This document shows positions 24,421-35,999 of a DNA stretch of 64,000 nt, in pieces. Under the pieces are notes generated by a model. That model saw only the letters and a program-made list of their open reading frames with translations, ran no database searches and had not been told where the DNA came from. Within the stretch, counting starts at the first letter, position 1, and every line of letters begins with the position of its first letter. The translations under genes were made by a program, and so were the position numbers. Origin of the DNA: Stomorhina lunata (Eukaryota > Arthropoda > Insecta > Diptera > Rhiniidae); assembly GCA_933228675.1 (NCBI GenBank), contig OW121741.1, positions 131,205,290 to 131,269,289 on the forward strand, written 5' to 3'.

Positions 24421-26830
24421 GTTTTGTACTAAAATTGTTTTCGTTAGTAAATTTTCAGTAAAAGAAATGTGTTTAGTCAATTTTTAGAACTAAAAACGTT
24501 TTTGGTCAATTTTTACAGCTAAAAATATTATAGTATATTTTTCTTACTAAAAATGTTTTTAGTAAATTTTTAGTACTAAAAATGTCTATAATTTTTAGTA
24601 TTAAAAATGTCTATAATTTTAAGTACTAAAAATGTCTTCAGTAAATTTTTAGTACTTAAAGTTTCGTAAGAAAATTTTTAGTACACAAAGTGTTTCAAGT
24701 AAATTTTTAGTACTAAAAGTTTCTTAAGTAAACTTTTCTTACTAAAAATATCTTTAGTAAATTTTTAGAATTTAAAATGTCTTAAGTAAATTTTGAGTTC
24801 TAAAATATCTTTAGTAAATTTTGTAGTAATAAAAATATGTTTGGTAAGTCTTTAGTACTAAAAGTGTCTTTAGTAAGTTTTTAGCACTAAAAGTGTCTCA
24901 AGAAAATTTTTAGTACTAAAAGTGTCTTAAGTAAATTTTTAGTAAATGCCTTTTTTTAGTACTAAATATGGGTTTAGTCAATTTTTAGAACTAAAAATGA
25001 TTTTAATAAATTTTTAGTACTAAAAATGTATTTAGAAAATTTTTAGTACAAAAAATGTTTTAAGTAAATTTTTCTTACTGAAAATGTCTGTAGTAAATTT
25101 TTAGAATTTGAAATGTCTTTAGTAAATTTTGAGTTCTAAAAATGTTTTTAGCACTAAAAATTTATTTAGTAAATTTTTAGAATTTGAAATGTATTAAGTA
25201 ATTGTTTAGTACAAAAAATGTATTTACTGAATTTTTAGCGCTAAAGGTATCAAATTTTTAACATTAAAAAGTCTTTAGTTAGTCTTTAGCAAATCTTTAG
25301 TACTAAAAATGTCTTAAGTAAATACTTTTTACTAAAAAAGTCTTCAGTAAATTTTTAGAATTTAAATTGTTTTTAGTAAATTTTGACTTGTAAAGATGTC
25401 TTTAGCAAATTTTTAGTACAATCTTTTGTACTCAAAATTGTTCTTAGTTAGTTTAGTACTAAAAATATCTTAAGTAAATGTTTAGTACTAAAAATGACTT
25501 TATTGAATTATTAGTACTAAAATTGTCTTCAGTAAGTTTTTAGTACTGAAAGTATCATTAGTAAATTTTGAGTACTAAAAATTCTTCAGTAAATTTTTAG
25601 TTTTTAGTTAAAATGTCTACAGAAAATTTTTTAAATTCTAAAGATGTCTTTAGTTAATTTTTAGTAAAAATATTTCTAGTATATTTTGAGTACGAAGCAT
25701 TTCCTTAGTAAATTTTTAGTACGAAAAATGTCTTTAGTAAGTTTTGGTACTTATGTCTTAAGTAAATTTTTTAGTACTAAAAATGTCTAAAGAAATTTTT
25801 ATGTAAATTTTAATAACTTAAATGACTTTTTAGCACAAAAAAATTTAACTTATCAATTTTTAGAACTAAAATGTTTTAAGAAAATTTTTACTGCTTTAAA
25901 TATTTTTAGCATTTTTTTAGTACTAAAAGTATTTTGAATACTAGAGTTTTTTTTAATAAATTTTTTCTTTTAGTATATTTTTGGTACTAAATTTTTTTGT
26001 CAAAAGATTTTTTTAGTAAATTTTTTATACAAAAAATTCTAAAGTAAGTTTTTAGTACAAAAAATTTCTTAAGTAAATTTTTGGTACCAAATATTTCTTT
26101 AGTAAATATTTCGTTCTAAAAATTTCTTAAAGTAAATTTTTAGTACTAAAAATTAATTCTTTCTTGACTAATAAATTGTACCAAAAGTGTTTTTAGTAAA
26201 TTTTAATTTTAGCACAAAAAAATTTAACTTATCAATTTTTAGAACTAAAATGTTTTAATAAAATTTTTACTGCTTTAAATATTTTTAGCATTTTTTTAGT
26301 ACTAAAAGTATTTTGAATACTAGAGTTTTTTTTAATAACTTTTTTCTTTTAGTATATTTTTGGTACAAAATTTTTTTATCAAAAGATTTCTTTAGTAAAT
26401 TTTTTATAAAAAAAATTCTAAAGTAAGTTTTTGGTACAAAAAATTTCTTAAGTAAATTTTTGGTACCAAATATTTTTTTAGTAAATGTTTCGTTCTAAAA
26501 CTATCTTAAAGTAAATTTTTAGTAATAAAAATGAATTCTTTCTTGACAAGTAAATTGTACCAAAAGTGTTTTTAGTAAATTTTTAGAACTAAAAATGTTT
26601 TTCAGCAAATTTTTAGAATTAAAAAAATCTGCAGTAGATTTTTGGCACTAAAAGATATAATAATTAGTTTGTTTTTAGTACAATTAAATTTTCAGTTTTA
26701 GTTCTAGTAAATTATTTCAAATATTTCAACCATTAAATTGTCATTAGCAAATTTTAGTACTTAAATTGTATCAGAATATTTTTAGAACAAAAATGTGTGT
26801 TCTAAAATCTAAGAATTAAAAATTTGGTAT
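24421..26830 (-). repeat. Minisatellite array A10, degenerate 29-bp unit, core AGTACT
   Basis: The common form is TTTAGTAAA, TTTTT, AGTACT, AAAAA, TGTC. Divergence is high. A 379-bp segment beginning at 25832 is repeated in tandem from 26211 to about 26589, and the two copies share many private variants, so that duplication is younger than the units. Confidence 0.88.
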
Positions 26831-27279
26831 TGAAATTTTTAAATTGTCCACTATTTTCATTCACAATAAACAACATTCACAATAACGATAATAATTATAC
26901 TATTTCAATACTTTAGTAGTTTCATTCACAATAACAATGATTCATTGTAGAGGCCTTTGACTAAAGTCCCTGCAATAATTTGGTAATAATTTATGAAAAT
27001 CAATTTCATTGTAAATTTTAAAAATTTATAAAATTCCTTTTCATAAAAATTTTGGTTATCAGTAAAATCCAATCACAATTAATTTCATTCACAATAAAAT
27101 TTAATAATAGTAGTATTTAACTTTTATTTTGATTTCATAAGATTTTTTAAAGACAAATTCCACAGAATTTTTCATTACATTTTAATATTTCAAAAAAAAT
27201 AAGTTTTTGTTATATTTTAATATTTTCTGTCATTCACAATAGCAATATGTCACAGTTTTATTGAAGTATGTTTACTATA
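26831..27279. other. AT-rich spacer with scattered CATTCACAAT words
   Basis: The word CATTCACAAT(A) occurs several times (for example near 26860, 26917, 27084 and 27232). It recurs in the palindrome loop near 36600-36670. No gene is seen. Confidence 0.5.
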
Positions 27280-27665
27280 TTTTTAAAAAAATAATTCTAA
27301 ATGTATTTTTTTTCATATTCTATGTTACATATCTTTGATTTATAATTGTATCTCGATATAAATATTTCATGAATTTATTTCTATTATATTATGTCATTTA
27401 TTGCTGATTTTAGGCTAAATATGCAAATATATGCAAATGATTTATAAATTATTGAAAAGCTAAGATGTTAGCCTTTAATATGATATAGATTTGCTTTAGA
27501 AATTTGTATGTGTAAAAAGTTGTGTTCCATCGAAGCTTGTGTTAAATTGTAGGCAAGTTCATTATATTTCTAAACATATAATCCCAAAAATTTCTTTTTT
27601 ACACAGTCTAAGTTATAAATATATCTTTCATTTATAGTTGTATCTCGACATATTTCATGAATTTA
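27280..27665. repeat. About 290-bp repeat, first copy and left part of the second
   Basis: The landmark TTTCATGAATTTA occurs at about 27366 and 27653, and GGCTAAATATGCAAATATATGC at about 27412. The second copy is cut at 27665 by the DD37E transposon and resumes at 28961. A further copy follows after the Helitron. Function unknown. Confidence 0.8.
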
Positions 27666-28962
27666 AAGAGTGTTCTAAAAAAATATGCATTTACTATTTT
27701 AGACAAAATTTATCCATAGTGCAAGAAATAATTTATTTTTTGATCAAGTTAGTTTCTATAGATATGTCAGATACTATTATTTTAGAAATTATTAATTTTC
27801 AATAGTTATTTCAATCAAAATGGACTGCGAAAAAAAGTTCGTGAAAATATAATTAAAACCTTTCAAAAAAAATCCGTCATGGACTTTTAAAAAAATAGCT
27901 AAAAATTTGAAAGTTGACCCTCGAACGGTTTCTAATGCCATCAGACGGTATAAGGAAAACCTGAGCATTGAAAGAAAACCTGGATCAGGGAGGAAAAAAG
28001 GTCCTACAGATATTGGTAAGGCAAACGAAGTCGAGCGACTCTTTCGAAGAGCACCTAACACTTCTTTAAGAAAAGCAACTCGTACGGTGAAATGTTTTAC
28101 GAATTTTGCACATAGAGTCAAAGCTTATGCTGGACTGAAGACATACAAAGTCCAAAAGGTTCCAGATCGCAATGCTATAAAGAACTTAGAAGCAAAAAAA
28201 CGAGCGAAAAAACTGAAGTCTGATTTTATCAAAAAATACACCTGTTGTGTGATGGATGATGAAACATACGTACTGGCAGACTTTTCTCAACTTCCTGGTC
28301 AAGATTTTTATGTTGCTGATAAACGGGGCAATGTTCGGCAAGAGTTTCGCACAAAAAAACAAACACAATTCCCTAAGAAGTTTCTCGTGTGGCAAGCTAT
28401 TTGCAGTTGTGGCAAAAGAAGTAAAGTATTTGTGGCATCTGGCACAATAAGCACAGAAATTTATATAAAGGAGTGCCTACAAAAACGGTTGTTACCCTTT
28501 TTAAGAGAGCACAGAGTGACTACATTTTTTGGCCCGATTTGGCATCATGCCATTATGGAAAAAAGGCACTTGAATGGTACTCAAAGAATAATGTCATTTT
28601 TGTACCACGAGAGGCAAATCCACCTAACTTTCCAGAACTTCGGCCTGTGGAAAGGTATTGGGCTCTGGTAAAAAAGGAATTGAAGAACACAGGAAAGATT
28701 TCCAAGAACATGTCCGATTTTAAGCGCAGGTGGAACACATGCTCCAAAAAGGTATCAGAAGCAACTGTAAAATCTTTAATGGGAGGGTTTCCGAAAAAAG
28801 TCGATAATTTTGCAAAACCCGAGTACTAAGTAAACATTTTAATGCTAAATGATTTTGTATAATATGCCATTATATTTGCGTATTTTGTAGAGTTTTTATA
28901 TTAAAAGGTTTGATTTTTATTTAAGAAAATCCAACTACAAATTTTATTTAGAGCACTCTTTA
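27664..28962 (+). mobile_element. Tc1/mariner-group DD37E transposon, 1295 bp, TA target duplication
   Basis: The element spans 27666-28960. Terminal inverted repeats start AAGAGTGTTCTAAA on the left; on the right, read inward, they start AAGAGTGCTCTAAA (one mismatch). A TA dinucleotide lies directly outside each end (27664-27665 and 28961-28962). The uninterrupted paralogue at about 27366-27430 reads CATGAATTTATTTC with a single TA, confirming the exact insertion point. Length, TA duplication and the encoded transposase are typical of the ITmD37E-like part of the superfamily. The transposase is broken, so this copy is not autonomous. Confidence 0.9.
27820..28829 (+). pseudogene. Decayed DD37E transposase (Tc1/mariner superfamily)
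   Basis: A transposase would bind the element ends and catalyse cut-and-paste transposition at TA. The first ATG (27820) reads into a stop at 27850, and indels in the A-runs at about 27830-27875 break the N-terminus. From 27907 a long frame carries a helix-turn-helix (KNLKVDPRTVSNAIRRYKE) and a basic GSGRKKGP stretch like the GRPR linker. The first catalytic aspartate lies in CCVMDDETY and is followed by LVWQAICSCGK. A one-base deletion near 28510-28530 then shifts the frame. In the next frame WPDLASCHYG supplies the second D (28536-28538) and LRPVERYW the E (28650-28652), with 37 residues between them, hence DD37E. The C-terminus ends at 28829. Two or three disablements mean it is not functional. 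The family call is firm, the subfamily inferred. Confidence 0.9.
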
Positions 28963-29098
28963 TTTGAATTATATAATGTCATTTATTGCCGATTTTAGGC
29001 TAAATATGCAAATATATGCTCGAGTTTACTTTTGTAGGCATGTTCACTATATTTCTAAACATTAAATCTCAAAGATATACATCTTTCAATAATAGTTG

Positions 29099-29134
<36 letters not shown>
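28961..29134. repeat. About 290-bp repeat, right part of second copy, with (TA)n
   Basis: This resumes the repeat interrupted at 27665 (ATTATATAATGTCATTTATTGCCG...). It is shorter than the first copy because roughly 90 bp after TATATGC are missing. A (TA)n tract at 29107-29134 is the Helitron insertion site. Confidence 0.75.
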
Positions 29135-29137
<3 letters not shown>

Positions 29138-29162
29138 TATATTCTTAAACGAGCAATAATTG

Positions 29163-29193
<31 letters not shown>

Positions 29194-30726
29194 GCTATCT
29201 CGAAAACGGCTCTGTATAGGTCGAAGAAGAAGGGACTTTTGGAACTTTTACCTCTAAGAGGGTAAAAACGGGTAAAAAGGGGAAAAAATCGAAAACGCTA
29301 TGTCTCCTAAAGTAATAGGTATAGAAACAAAATTAAAATTACGTTTTAAACAGCTTTGAAAATAAGCGGACAGGTGTTTGGTACTTTTTTGAAACTATGT
29401 CCGATATGGGGTAAAAAGGGGTGAAAATAGTTTTTTTGGCACCTTTTTAACCCACTCTTATATTTTAAACTAAAGAATATAGAAAGAAACTTGGTACTGC
29501 AATCAATAGATGTAAAAGAAACATGAAACACATATTTGGTACTTTTTTGATTTTGGAGCCAAAATGGGTAAAAAAGGGATAAAATGATAACTTAACATCT
29601 CCAAAGTAATATGAATAGGAACATTATACATTATGTTAAATGCGTTTTAAAAAAATGTACCGAATTCAATTGGCACCAAAAAAGTACCAAATATACATAT
29701 GGAACTTTTAGAAATTAGGGAATAAAAAGGGCGAAAAATTAGTATTATTTTAAACAAATGAATGTTTGTCTGTATGTATGTTCTTTATAGAATAGTAAAG
29801 TGTGAATTTGATCATGTTATGCTCTTTAGCGAAGATTTTACGGATAAGCCGGCGAAGGTTTTAAAGTTGATAAGACTAATTTCCGACTGATGGCGCCAGT
29901 GAAAATTACTAAAAAGTACTAAATATACATATGGAACTTTTAGAAATTAGGGAATAAAAAGGGCGAAAAATTAGTATTATTTTAAACAAATGAATGTTTG
30001 TCTGTATGTATGTTCTTTATAGAATAGTAAAGTGTGAATTTGATCATGTTATGCTCTTTAGCGAAGATGTTATGGATAAGCCGGCGAAGGTTTTAAAGTT
30101 GATAAGACTAATTTCCGACTGATGGCGCCACTGAAAATTACTAAAAATTAATTAAATCGTAAACTGTACATTTGATCATGCTACAATCTTTAGCAAAGTT
30201 GTTTCACATGAGCCGACGAAGGTTTCTTAGTTGGTATGAAGAAATTTCGACAGGTGGCGCTACTGAAATTTACTCAAAGTCAATTTAATCGTATGCTGTA
30301 CATTTAATCATGCTATAATCTTCAGCAAAGTTGTTACGGATAAGCCGAAGAAGGTTTATGAATTGGAATAAGCAAAGTCCGACAGGTGGCGCCACAGAAA
30401 ACTACTCAAAATGAATTAAATCGTAAACTGTGCATTTGATCAGACTATAATCTTTAGCAAAGTTGTTGCGCATGAGTCGACAGAGGTTTCTGTTGATATG
30501 AATAATTTCCAAAATTATTCAAAATGAGTTAAACTGTAAACTATGCAAACTATGTGTTGGTCGGACAAAATAAATCAAATATTTCAAAATTAACTGAATA
30601 TTTCTACATTGTCTTTCCTCTAAATTTATTTTAGCACTTTATAATATAAAATATATAAAAACTTTAAAATTTTCCTCAAAATGTTTATCATAAAGCTCCG
30701 AGCAAGGCTCGGTCTACCAGGTACTA
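29135..30726 (+). mobile_element. Nonautonomous Helitron, copy 1
   Basis: The 5' end is TCTTATATTCTTAAACGAGC after an A, followed by (TA)n and CTCGAAAACGGCTCT. The 3' end has the hairpin CCGAGC-AAG-GCTCGG (30708-30712 region) and then ACCAGGTACTA before a T. TC start, 3' hairpin, A/T insertion and no inverted repeats or target duplication fit a Helitron. The last bases read CTAT or CTA rather than canonical CTRR. It carries no Rep or helicase frame. The interior contains a 232-bp tandem duplication (29691-29922 and 29923-30154) followed by imperfect units of about 120-130 bp, each with GACAGGTGGCGCCACTGAAA. It lacks about 45 bp after CGGCTCT that copy 2 retains. Confidence 0.75.
29691..30530 (+). 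repeat. Internal 120-130-bp tandem repeats of Helitron copy 1
   Basis: Each unit contains AATCGTAAACTGTACATTTGA, then TTTAGCAAAGTTGTT, AAGGTTT and GGTGGCGCCACTGAAA. The 232-bp duplicated block at the left end is absent from the second Helitron copy, so it arose after the copies separated or is variable. Central minisatellites of this sort are common in nonautonomous Helitrons and Helentrons. Confidence 0.8.
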
Positions 30727-30992
30727 TATATATATATATAAATATATTTTATGAATTTATTTGTATTATATCAAGTCACTTATTGTTCATTTAAGACTTA
30801 ATATGCAAAAATATGCAAATGATTTCTACATTATTGGTTAACTAATATTTTAGGCTTTAATGTGATATATATTTGGCTTCAGAAGTTTTTAAGCGTAAAA
30901 AGTTTTGTTCTTACGAAACATGGGTTAACTTCCTAATCTTTTAAAAATTGTTAGTTCTTGGCATTTTTGAACTTTTAATCTGAAAATTTCCT
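30727..30992. repeat. About 290-bp repeat, third copy
   Basis: After a (TA)n tract the sequence TTTTATGAATTTATTTGTATT, then TAATATGCAAAAATATGCAAATGATTT, repeats the unit seen at 27366. Together with 28961-29134 it shows the host sequence into which the Helitron inserted. Confidence 0.7.
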
Positions 30993-32367
30993 TTATTTTG
31001 GTATTTCAAAAGATTCCCTTCTTTTAAATCTCTGTTCTTTAAACATTTTCATATCAAATATGCAACATGCTATGTGTAAGCCCAATATGTATTTATTTTT
31101 TTTTTCTGTATGAAAAAAAAAACGCCAACTATTTCTTGATTTTTTCTTTTTATTTTCAGTTTTTTTTTTCTTAGTTATAAAAAAAATAAACACATTCAGC
31201 GACATGGTATGCATCTTAAATAAACGTGCGAACCAAAACTATTTAGATACTTTTAGTATAGTCAGAGGCTTCAGCTCTTTACTATAGCCTCCTAAACATG
31301 TTGCCATTCCATACTTTAAATGTTGTGTAAAAATATGCGAAATGGCCTAAAAAGTATATAAATTTACGCTACACTCGTACAAGTACTTGAACAAATAAGT
31401 AATACATTTTTTATACAATATTTAAACGTACTTTTAACGCTTAAATATTGTATAAAAAAACAGACCTGTATCATATGAAAAATATTAAAAATCTGTTATG
31501 AAAAATGTATACAAAATTAGGGTTTGAAATGTTAAATAAATCATGGGAAAAAACTAAAGAAACTTTAATTAAATGAAAGTCATAATTCACAATAATTTTG
31601 TTTTGAATATTTAAACGTTTTATTGAGACTTTAAAAAAATTTCTATTAATTTTTTTTTTTATATAAACTCCTCTTTTTTTACTTTTTCTTTTTAATTTTC
31701 TTATTCTAGTTCCTTTTGAAAACAAATCTCTCCGGTATATTATTATTATTGAAATTCTTCTACTATATAATTCAAGTTTGAAAATTCTTTATAAATTGCG
31801 TGTTACATGAAATATGAGAGAAAATGTCATTGAATTTAATGAAATTTAATTATATACATATTTTAAAAAATTAAAAAAATTATTACGTCTTAAAACACAT
31901 TTTATCAATAATTTTTTGGTATAAATAACAACTAGTGGAAATCGTTTTTAAATTGCTATTAAATAATTATATAATAAGAACAAAGAAAAAATTTAATTGA
32001 AATTTAAATAAAATTTTAATAAGAAAAACTTTGTATTGTATTAGAGATAATTTGAAATTTTCAAATATTTTTCAGTCACAGTAAAGCCAAATCGCTGTGT
32101 AGTCACAATAATGTTAACTCACAGTATAAACTTTCATAGAAGAATTTGTACAGATTTACCCTCTAATTTAAAAACGAATAATAAAATTATTAAAGCTTTA
32201 TCTTAGGAAATTCGTATTGAAAATTTGATTTATAAGCTTGTAATATCATTATTTTTCATTTATGAATTAGTTTTGGTATAGTTTTTGCTGGTATTTAAAA
32301 ATGCATATATGTATGTTCATCATATCATTCACATCATATCCATGGTTCGGCGCAAAGAGATCAGAAC
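30993..32367. other. AT-rich spacer
   Basis: AT-rich DNA with no conserved frame. The minus-strand frames at 30993-31214 and 31471-31725 are lysine, asparagine and phenylalanine-rich and have no recognisable motif. A small cluster of TCACAGT/TCACAAT words lies at about 32075-32130. Confidence 0.6.
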
Positions 32368-32459
32368 AAAAAAAATAGTCAGCAGAGTTGCCGTTTTTTT
32401 TATAATTTAAACTTAAATAGGTATTTTTTCCAATGTGTAGTTCTAACGTTTAAAAACGA

Positions 32460-35400
32460 AAAAATTTTCTACTCCATTTTTTTATCAAAAATTTTTCTAT
32501 TGAAAATTTTTTTCATCAAAATTTTTTCTATAGAAAATTTTTTATCAAAATTTTTTCTATAGAAAATTTTTTATCAAACATTTTTCTATAGAAAATTTTT
32601 TTATCAAAAATTTTTCTATAGAAAATTTTTTTATCAAAAATTTTTCTACAGAAATTTGACACAAAAAAGAAAATTTTTTTATTAAAAATTTTTCTATAGC
32701 AAAAATTTTTTATCAAAAATGTTTCTATAGAAAATTTTTTTATCAAAAATTTTTCTACAGAAAATTTTTTTATCAAAAATTTTTCTATAGCAAATTTTTT
32801 TATCAAAAATTTTTTATAGAAAAATTTTTTATCAAAAATTTTTCTATAGAAAATTTTTTTATCAAAAATTTTTCTATAGAAAATTTTTTTTTATAAAAAA
32901 ATTTCCTATAGTAAATTTTTTTATAAAAAATTTGTCTATAGAAAATTTTTATATCAAAAATTTTTCTATAGAAAATCTTTTTATCAAACATTTTTCTATA
33001 CAAATTTTCTATAGAAAATTTTTCTTAAAAAATTTTTATATCAAAAATTTTTCTATAGAATTTTTTTTTTCAAAATTTTTCTCTATAGCAAAAATTTTTT
33101 ATCAAAAATGTTTCTATTGAAAAATTTTTTATTAAAAAAAAAATTTTTTATTAAAAATTTTTCTGTAGTAAAAATTTTTTATCAAAAATATTTCTATAGA
33201 AAAATTTTTTATCAAAAATTTTTTTATCAAAAATTTTTCCATAGAAAATTTTTTATCAAAAATTTTTCTATAGAAAATTTTTTTATCAAAAATTTTTCTA
33301 TAGAAAATATTTTTATCAAAAATTTTTCTACAGAAATTTGATACAAAAAAGAAAATTTTTTTATTAAAAATTTTTCTATAGCAAAAATATTTTATCAAAA
33401 ATGTTTCTATAGAAAATTTTTTTATCAAAAATTTTTCTACAGAAAATTTTGTTATCAAAAATTTTTCTATAGCAAATTTTTTTATCAAAAATTTTCTATA
33501 GAAAATTTTTTTATCAAAAATTTTTCTATAGAAAATTTTTTTTATCAACAATTTTTCTATAGAAAATTTTTATATCAAAAATTTTTCTATAGAAATTTTT
33601 TTTATCAAAAATTTTTCTATAGAAAATTTTTATATCAAAAATTTTTCTATAGAAAATCTTTTTATCAAACATTTTTCTATACAAATTTTCTATAGAATAT
33701 TTTTTTTATAAAAAATTTTTCTTAAAAAATTTTTATATCAAAAATTTTTCTATAGAATTTTTTTTTCAAAATTTTTTCTATAGCAAAAATTTTTTATCAA
33801 AAATGTTTCTATTGAAAAATTTTTTATTAAAAAAAAATTTTTTTATTAAAAATTTTTCTGTAGCAAAAATTTTTTATCAAAAATATTTCTATAGAAACAT
33901 TTTTTATCAAAAATTTTTTTATCAAAAATTTTACCATAGAAAATTTTTTATCAAAAATTTTTCTATAGAAAATTTTTATATCAAAAATTTTTCTATAGAA
34001 AATTTTTTTATCAAAAATTTTTCTACAGAAATTTGATACAAAAAAGAAAATTTTTTTATTAAAAATTTTTCTATAGCAAAAATTTTTTATCAAAAATGTT
34101 TCTATAGAAAATTTTTTTATCAAAAATTTTTCTACAGAAAATTTTTTTATCAAAAAATTTTCTATAGCAAATTTTTTTATCAAAAATTTTCTATAGAAAA
34201 TTTTTTTATCAAAAATTTTTCTGTAGAAAATTTTTTTTATCAACAATTTTTCTATAGAAAATTTTTATATCAAAAATTTTTCTATAGAAATTTTTTTTTA
34301 TCAAAAATTTTTCTATAAAAAATTTTTTTATCAAGAATTTTTCTATAGAATTTTTTTTATCAAAAATTTTTCTATAGAACATTTTTTTATCAATAATTTT
34401 TTTATCAAAAATTTTTCTATAGAAAATTTGTTTATCAAAAATTTTTCTACAGAAAATTTTTTTATCAAAAATTTTTCTATAGCAAATTTTTTTATCAAAA
34501 ATTTTCTATAGAAAATTTTTTTATCAAAAATTTTTCTGTAGAAAATTTTTTTTATCAACAATTTTTCTATAGAAAATTTTTATATCAAAAATTTTTCTAT
34601 AGAAATTTTTTTTATCAAAAATTTTTCTATAAAAAATTTTTTTATCAAGAATTTTTCTATAGAATTTTTTTTATCAAAAATTTTTCTATAGAACATTTTT
34701 TTATCAATAATTTTTTTATAGAAAATTTTTTTATCAAAAATTTTTTTATAGAAAATTTGTTTATCAAAAATTTTTCTATAGACATTTTTTATCAAAAATT
34801 TTTTTATAGAATTTTTTTTTGTCAAACATTTTTCGATAGAAATTTTTTCTACAGAAAACTTTTTTTATCAAAAATTATTCAATAGAAAATTTTTGTATCA
34901 AAAATTTTTCTATAGAAAATTTTTTTATAAAAAATTTTTCTATAGAAAATTTTTTTATCAAAAATTTTTCTATAGAAAATTTTTTTATCAAAAATTTTTC
35001 TATAGAAAATTTTTTTATCAAAAATTTTTCTATAGAAAATTTTGTTACCAATAATTTTTCTATAGAAAATTTTGTTATCAAAAATTTTTCTGTAGAAAAT
35101 TTTTCTACAGAAAACTTTTTTTATCAAAAATTTTTCTATAAAATTTTTTTTTATCAAAAAGAAATTTTTTTTGTCAAAAATTTTTCTATAGAAAATTTTT
35201 CTACAGAAAACTTTTTTTATCAAAAATTATTCAATAAAAAATTTTTGTATCAAAAATTTTTCTATACAAAATTTTTTTATCAAAAATTTTTCTATACAAA
35301 ATTTTTTTATCAAAAATTTTTCTATAGAAATTTTTTTTATCAAAAATTTTTCTATAAAAAATTTTTTTAACAAAATTTTTCAATAGAAAATTTTTTTACC

Positions 35401-35625
35401 AAAAATTTTTCTATGGAAAATTGTCTTACAAAAATTTTTCTAAAGAAAATTTTCTTACAAAATTTTTCTATAGAAATTTTTTTTATTAAAAATTTTTCTA
35501 TTTAAAATTTCTTATCAAAAATTTTTCTATTGAAAATTTTTTATCAAAAATTTTTCTATGGAAAATATATTATCAAAAATTTTTCTATAGAAAGTTTTTT
35601 TATTTCTATAGAAAATTTTTTATGA
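32460..35625 (+). repeat. Minisatellite array A11, 30-bp unit, core CTATAG
   Basis: Units follow ATC, AAAAA, TTTTT, CTATAG, AAAA, TTTTTTT. An exact 30-bp period can be read at 34921-35040. TTTTCTATAGAAAA is a perfect 14-bp palindrome in every good unit. The block containing GAAATTTGATACAAAAAAG recurs at about 32651, 33332 and 34028, giving a higher-order period of about 680-696 bp. Because 30 is divisible by three, long frames of repeated K-F-S-I-E-K-F-L-I type stay open here; they are artefacts. Confidence 0.95.
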
Positions 35626-35699
35626 TCGAAAACATCGAAAAATCTAAAATTGTTTAATATTATAATTTATTTCTATTAAAAAAAAATATTATCAATATC

Positions 35700-35999
35700 T
35701 ACAAAAATATTCCCAATGTTTACAAAAATAAAAGTTTCGTGCCAACAATGTTCAAGATTATATTTCTTTGTTCTCTCGAACCATGTATTTTGTTGCTATA
35801 AATTAGATTTTGATTTGTTTCTCGCTTATTTTGTTTTTGTCTTTTCTTTAACAAAGCGGCACCAACCAATTCTGTTAACATCCAAATTCCAACTGAATGA
35901 TTTTAGTACTCATTTTCACGAGTTTTGTTATTGATCGTGGTATTTACGAAAATGAAAAAAAATTCATCGGCTGCTGGTGGTATGGGCTGCCTACTCCTG
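35700..35999 (+). repeat. Left inner arm of the giant palindrome
   Basis: Single-copy-looking arm that pairs with 36818-37098. The plus-strand frame 35716-35934 inside it is not conserved in the other arm (indels between the arms), so I do not call it a gene. Confidence 0.8.

Noticed and set aside
29346..29531. 61-codon minus-strand frame shared with 44919-45104 as a Helitron gene
   Set aside because: Equal length follows from overall similarity of the two copies; no Rep or helicase motif.
32528..35223. Open frames of 62-139 codons with a repeated K/F/I decapeptide
   Set aside because: They exist on both strands and in several frames because the 30-bp unit is divisible by three; there is no start context and no non-repeat sequence.
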